From Gymnothorax reevesii (lineage: Eukaryota > Chordata > Actinopteri > Anguilliformes > Muraenidae), in contig CM056577.1 in NCBI GenBank assembly GCA_029721435.1, positions 28,661,719 through 28,725,718 of the forward strand: a DNA stretch of 64,000 nt. Direction: 5' to 3'. Shown one piece after another: positions 61,201-64,000 of the stretch. Numbering within the stretch: position 1 is the stretch's first letter; every line of letters starts with the position of its first letter. A model generated the notes under the pieces. The model saw nothing but the letters and a program-made list of their open reading frames with translations, was not told the origin of the DNA and ran no database searches. The translations under genes were made by a program, and so were the position numbers.

Positions 61201-64000
61201 AGCCTGCACCCACACCGGCTCTTTCCGGACACGGTTGAATAGCCCTGTGTTACAGTAAGGTATAGATAAGACAGCTGTACTGCAGGTTACAAGTAGTTTA
61301 CAGAAATTTCATTGAGAACCGGAAGTGTGCTGTATTATGATTGTTCAAGGTAAAATTGGTGCCTTTTGGAAATGATATGTTTTCAGAGTGGAGTTGTATT
61401 TCTATTGTGATTGTAATTTGTCGTAAGGAAAGAATAAAAAATCCCTTTTGTCATTTAAAATCTGATATACTGTTTTCTAATTTTTGCTAATCATTTTTCA
61501 GATGTGCTCAACTATTTCTAATCAAAAATGATTTGCAAAAAATGCTAATCAAGTTTTTTTTCCTTAATCTGATCACTGGATTATATTGCAGAAGTTGTTT
61601 CTGCCCCTCCTTCCGTTTCGCTGCATCATTAATGTTTTCCCCCTTCTCCTCTCCTCCGGTCCGCCCTGAGCAGAAGTACAAGGCAGTGAACGAGGACAGC
61701 AACGTTTCCATGCCCTCGGAGCCTAGCAGCCCCCTGAGCTCTCCCCGCAGCCGCTCCGCTTCGCCCGACGATATCCTGGAGCGCGTGGCCGCCGATGTCA
61801 AGGAGTACGAGCTGGAGAACGTCGACACCTTCGAGGCCAACATGAAGGCGAAGCAGAACCTCATCGCCACAGAAAAGGATGGTAATGCCAATGGGGAGGG
61901 ATGGGGGGTGCTGTGGGGTCATTTTGGGTTATTATCGTGTTAATAACTGGAAAAGTAATGCCAGAGTACTCATACTAATTAGAATATGCTTATTTGCTCC
62001 CGCATTATTTTTAGCTGCGACCAAGCAGCTGTATGAACGCTTCTGTCTATCTGTCCGTCTGTGCCACCTTTTTGACCATGTTCCTGTCGTCGTATCATCA
62101 TGAAATTTTCAGGAGTTATTGGCCTTCACCAAAGTGATGTCCATGCATAAGGTCTAGGTCAATGGTCGAGTTCACAGAGGTCACGACCTTGTTCGCGCTG
62201 TAACTCCAGTTAGAATTCATGGATCGCTGTGAAATTTTGGAAATAGCTTCTAGGTATAGAGGAGGTGTTCCCTATTGTTTTTCGAGGTCATCCGTCAAAT
62301 CTCAAGGTCACAAAGGCAAAAAAAGTGTCAATTTTGCCCCATTTGACGGTTTTCGCACCGTAACTCAAGTTTAATTCAATGAATGGCTATGAAATCTTAC
62401 AACAAGCTTCTTGGTACAGAGGAGGGGTTCCCTATTGATTTTCAAGGTCATCTGTCTAATCCCAAGGTCACACCGGTCAAAAAAGTGTCAATTTTGCCCC
62501 CATTTCACAGTTTTCGCACCGTAACTCCACTTCAACTTGATGGGTGGCTATTACATCTTAGAACAAGCTTCTTTGTACAGAGGAAGGGTTCCCTATTGAT
62601 TTTCAAGGTCATTTGCCAATTTTGAGATCACACTTGTACAAGAAACCACCAGTCATGGACACTAGGCCACGTGACGGATGCTAGGCGAGGTTGCAGCTAT
62701 TAGATCCTTCTGATCTACTTGCTCAAATTTGGATCTGACGAGTTTCTTTGGGGAAAAAAAAGATTTGAGGCCCCAGGATGCGTTTCCTGCTCGCTTAATT
62801 GCTAGCTATGTTAGCAACTTGTTTGAACCAGAGCCATGCAGGGAGAAGTCCGTTAGTTATACTTTTGGGAAACGTACCCCTTTTTGGTTGTTTGCACAGT
62901 CATCCTCACCTAGTTTTATGCTTATGGATAAAATTGGGTTATCCTAACTTTTTAATTTATTATTGGACTCAGTTTATTTAGCCAAATCCGAACCATGGAT
63001 TACAAATGGATGACCATGGCTGGCTCTGACAGGCGGCCGCATGTACACATGGGGAGAAAGCTGAAGTCTCTCCTCTCTTACCCCTTAGCCAAACCCCCGT
63101 TATGAGAATACAAATCAGACTACAGTCGTTCTGCAACTGTGTAATTTTCATGTAAAATGCTCAGTCAGGTGATGAAGAGTGTCTTCATCAACAGTCAAGA
63201 TGTAATGGCCATCATCTTCCTAGCTTCAGTACGTTGATAGGCAGGGTGTGTAAGAGTAAAAAAGGACAATTAGGGATGTAAAAACCAGGTTAAAAAGAGT
63301 TTATACACTCAAGCCTTTGCCCACACAATGCAAGGCGACCACGGTACAAAAACCAGAAAGTTATTTTCCAGAGTTTTCCCAGGAGCCTTTGCTATGATAA
63401 TTAAAGCTTATATGTCCTTAAGAGGCCTCTACTCTCAGGCACAAAGCCAGAAAGCCAGGGGAGTGTTCGGCTGCATTACCACTGTGGACCCAAGGTCCTG
63501 TCTGTCGTTGACCGCGGCCGGGCGTGCAGTCCAACACCGTTTCTCCGCCCATCTCACCAGCAGAAATGCCACATGTACAGTAGGGCAGTGGGCACCCTCT
63601 TTCTGTTATTGGAGATCTACCATACAGTGGGTCTGAACAAGGTACCCCTCAGGCAAATGCTAATGAGCCCATTGGGCTGCTGTTGTAATCAGAAATACAA
63701 TATTAGTATTATAATGAAGACATACAGGTTGGTAGATCTCCAGGAATAAGGCTGGTGGCATCTGTGTGCTTACGATAGGAAATGTCCTGGTTGACAGAGG
63801 CTGTCTATAGCTTGTGAACTGTTGGCTCATCACACAGTTAGTGGGGGTGAAGAGATCCTGGCACTATAAAAGCTGCGTATTCAAGAGTGCTTCACAATGT
63901 CCTTCATATTGCATGATTTTGTGTTACTCATCGTTTTCACTTAGTCCCCATTGTGTTTCCTCTCCATTTCTTTCCCCTCAGGATCCAACCCAAAAAAGCC
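46700..64000 (+). CDS. prpf4b: PRP4 pre-mRNA processing kinase (prpf4b), 5' part, truncated by the window edge
   Basis: Seven plus-strand exons join in phase: 46700-46758, 48050-49420, 53832-53960, 54582-54734, 55271-55352, 61674-61881 and 63982 onward. They give about 673 residues. Recognised by the family pattern: an acidic start, a Lys/His block (H-K-K-K-K-H-K-H-R-S-K-H), the motif E-D-L-E-K-Q-R-A-L-I-K-A-E-L-D-N-E-L-M-E-G, a long RS-rich region, S-P-S-K-D-A-S-S-G-K-E-N-R-S-P, then K-F-K-G-S-L-S-E-G-M, the acidic E-D-F-D-V-D-E-E-D-E-E-A and D-D-I-L-E-R-V-A-A-D-V-K-E-Y-E. PRP4 is a nuclear Ser/Thr kinase (CMGC/DYRK-related) that phosphorylates tri-snRNP proteins during spliceosome activation. 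In vertebrates the kinase domain occupies the C-terminal third; none of it is in this window. The gene looks intact so far, with no stop or frameshift in the exons. Confidence 0.96.
46900..47054. mobile_element. Palindromic MITE (CTTTCACAC family), copy 2, in prpf4b intron 1
   Basis: AAGCCGCTTTCACACCGGACGCG at the left mirrors CGCGTCCGGTGTGAATGCAGCT at the right; the inner core ACATTCAAAGTCAATGCG also mirrors. The whole 155 bp folds as one hairpin. CpG-rich. It starts about 140 bp after exon 1. Confidence 0.8.
47397..47704. mobile_element. Possible MITE (AGGTGGGCAA ends) in prpf4b intron 1
   Basis: AGAGGTGGGCAA at the left and TTGCCCACCCCT at the right are inverted; GGACCGGAATT and CCGGCCCTCCAG motifs near the right end resemble the arms of the element at 60296. 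The interior is AT-rich. Confidence 0.5.
48050..49420 (+). CDS. prpf4b: prpf4b coding exon 2 (large Lys/His and RS-rich exon)
   Basis: 1371 nt encoding residues 20-477. The acceptor is TGACTGCTTAG; the donor is GTTAG|GTAAGG. In order: acidic N-terminus, Lys/His-rich tract, the highly conserved helix-like D-L-E-K-Q-R-A-L-I-K-A-E-L-D, a G-L-I-L-Q-G-Y-N-S-G-S-E-E-E-G-E motif, then hundreds of Arg/Ser/Lys-rich residues with many SR, RS and KDRxRxK units. The RS-like region is expected to mediate nuclear-speckle localisation and splicing-factor contacts. Reading past the donor meets TAA at once. Confidence 0.95.
49421..53831 (+). other. prpf4b intron 2
   Basis: 4411-bp intron, GTAAGG to TGCAG. 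Apart from the H2 copy, nothing recognisable; short unconserved frames only. Poly(A) and T tracts at 49985 and 52390. Confidence 0.8.
51584..52360 (-). mobile_element. Rolling-circle-like element, family H2, near full-length copy
   Basis: Minus strand: 5' TATATCCCCGAACGCC with a CCCCG/CGGGG hairpin; 3' the inverse GGGGGCGTTCGGGGATATA, then GCCGTCGCCTCCAATGACAT (a damaged hairpin) and AGCCTAG|TTTC. The interior has tandem units as in the 37856 copy (TTGGCCACCAGGGGCC). In prpf4b intron 2, antisense to the gene. Confidence 0.7.
53832..53960 (+). CDS. prpf4b: prpf4b coding exon 3 (RS repeats)
   Basis: 129 nt, acceptor CCCCCTGCAG, donor GAAG|GTGAGC. It encodes almost only Arg, Ser, Pro and Leu (repeats of R-R-R-S-R-S-P-L-R), matching the RS-rich second half of the family's N-terminal region. 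Both phases are 2, so the exon could be skipped without a frameshift. Confidence 0.9.
54208..54294. mobile_element. 87-bp piggyBac-type MITE in prpf4b intron 3
   Basis: CCCTTTGTTGCAT and ATGCAACAAAGGG are perfect 13-bp inverted ends, flanked by TTAA on both sides (54204-54207, 54295-54298). This is the exact piggyBac target and end pattern. No coding. Confidence 0.85.
54582..54734 (+). CDS. prpf4b: prpf4b coding exon 4
   Basis: 153 nt, acceptor CCCCCTCGCAG, donor GAAGT|GTGAGT. The end of the RS region passes into the conserved K-E-D-K-F-K-G-S-L-S-E-G-M-K and an acidic Q-E-E-S-D-D-E. It starts and ends in phase 2. Confidence 0.92.
55225..55270 (+). repeat. (TG)n microsatellite forming the exon 5 acceptor of prpf4b
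   Basis: About 20 TG dinucleotides, interrupted once by TTTG near the start, end directly in TAG at the splice acceptor. A short T-rich stretch (TTTATTTCTTTTTG) lies just upstream and is the only pyrimidine tract. In other genes UG-repeat RNA next to acceptors binds TDP-43 and CELF proteins. Confidence 0.9.
55271..55352 (+). CDS. prpf4b: prpf4b coding exon 5 behind a (TG)n acceptor
   Basis: 82 nt encoding residues 571-598 (V-L-E-D-F-D-V-D-E-E-D-E-E-A-V-I-E-Q-R-R-L-Q-R-L-A-I-V-Q). The donor is CAG|GTGGGC, phase 0. The acceptor AG ends a (TG)n microsatellite, so there is no normal pyrimidine tract directly at the splice site. Family conservation of the encoded residues shows the exon is real. 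Confidence 0.93.
56466..56490. repeat. Poly(C) tract
   Basis: About 24 C in a row in prpf4b intron 5; could form i-motif or G4 on the other strand. A shorter run lies at 55852. Confidence 0.85.
56961..57066. repeat. Three tandem 40-bp units
   Basis: TTTCATATGAGCAAGT-type cores start at 56971, 57011 and 57051, exactly 40 bp apart. In prpf4b intron 5. Confidence 0.85.
60296..61246. mobile_element. MITE with about 95-bp inverted ends, carrying a nested palindromic element
   Basis: Outer arms: CAGGGTGATTCAACATTATC at the left and the inverse of CAGGGCTATTCAACC at the right, both followed by GGGCCGG/GAGCCGG and GCAGGCTTTCATTCC. Inside are a second pair, CCAACGCCCACTGG (about 60409) and CCAGTGGGCGTTGG (61075 and 61135), rich in CGCG. 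It contains a poly(G) run at 60576-60592. In prpf4b intron 5. Confidence 0.65.
61674..61881 (+). CDS. prpf4b: prpf4b coding exon 6
   Basis: 208 nt encoding residues 599-667, acceptor CCTGAGCAG, donor GATG|GTAATG. It contains K-Y-K-A-V-N-E-D-S-N-V-S-M-P-S-E-P-S-S-P, then R-S-A-S-P-D-D-I-L-E-R-V-A-A-D-V-K-E-Y-E and E-N-V-D-T-F-E-A, which are near-invariant in vertebrate PRP4 just before the kinase domain. The Ser-Pro-rich part is a probable phosphorylation region. Confidence 0.95.
62009..62721 (+). mobile_element. Rolling-circle-like element, family H4, complete ends
   Basis: 5' TTTTTAGCTGCGACCAAGCAGCTG (hairpin AGCTG/CAGCT). 3' GGTTGCAGCTA (inverse of the 5' motif with one change), then the perfect hairpin TAGATCCTTCTGATCTA (62701-62717), then CTTG. 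A CTGTCTATCTGTC run follows the 5' end. Interior: three tandem units of about 150 bp (GTAACTC...TTCCCTATTGATTTTCAAGGTCA). In prpf4b intron 6. Confidence 0.65.
63982..64000 (+). CDS. prpf4b: prpf4b coding exon 7, only the first 19 nt
   Basis: The acceptor TTTCCCCTCAG is followed by GATCCAACCCAAAAAAGCC, which read in phase after exon 6 gives G-S-N-P-K-K-P. This matches the family's G-S-x-x-K-K segment before the kinase domain. The exon continues past the window. Confidence 0.8.

Larger units (their letters stand above)
55353..61673 (+). other. prpf4b intron 5
   Basis: 6321-bp intron, GTGGGC to GAGCAG. It holds the poly(C), 40-bp tandem and nested MITE entries, plus CCGATCACCGATATCGATC-type fish repeat at about 57810-57900. 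The remainder shows nothing that can be named. Confidence 0.8.

Overview
The window is nuclear DNA of a ray-finned (teleost-type) fish. The evidence is vertebrate-style split genes with GT-AG introns, one exon set that reads clearly as prpf4b, and a heavy load of fish-type repeats (Tc1 elements with TA target duplications, hAT, Harbinger and piggyBac MITEs, tRNA-derived SINEs, microsatellites). The species cannot be named from the sequence. No prokaryotic operon, CRISPR array or intact RNA gene is visible.

Two protein-coding genes can be built exon by exon. (1) On the minus strand, 32776 down to 12548, seven coding exons join in phase into a 674-residue C2H2 zinc-finger protein with 11 finger units. 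Its ATG and stop are both inside the window. I do not recognise a specific ortholog. (2) On the plus strand, from 46700 to the window edge, lie the first seven coding exons (about 673 residues) of prpf4b, the spliceosomal kinase PRP4. The Lys/His-rich and RS-rich N-terminal half is here; the kinase domain lies beyond the right edge. The two genes are divergent, with about 14 kb of repeat-dominated DNA between their start codons.

Layout: 1-12.5 kb is non-coding with scattered MITEs, SINEs and transposon remnants. 12.5-32.8 kb is the zinc-finger gene; its introns hold a Harbinger MITE, a minisatellite that overlaps a splice donor, a hAT MITE beside another donor, and two Tc1 remnants. 32.8-46.7 kb is intergenic and mostly nested transposons: a putative solo LTR, Harbinger and palindromic MITEs, rolling-circle-like elements, a broken Tc1 copy, and an inverted-repeat element with a Cys-rich CXC-like fragment. 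46.7-64 kb is prpf4b, whose introns again hold MITEs and rolling-circle-like repeats.

The most interesting pattern is a set of small non-autonomous elements, unrelated in sequence, that share one end design. A 5' terminal motif recurs inverted near the 3' end, usually followed by a short hairpin and then CTAG or CTTG, and several have 120-180 bp internal tandem units. That is the asymmetric-terminal-inverted-repeat design known for Helitron2/Helentron rolling-circle transposons. The second theme is repeats touching splice sites: a (TG)n tract forming a prpf4b acceptor, a minisatellite containing a zinc-finger donor, and a hAT insertion beside a duplicated donor.
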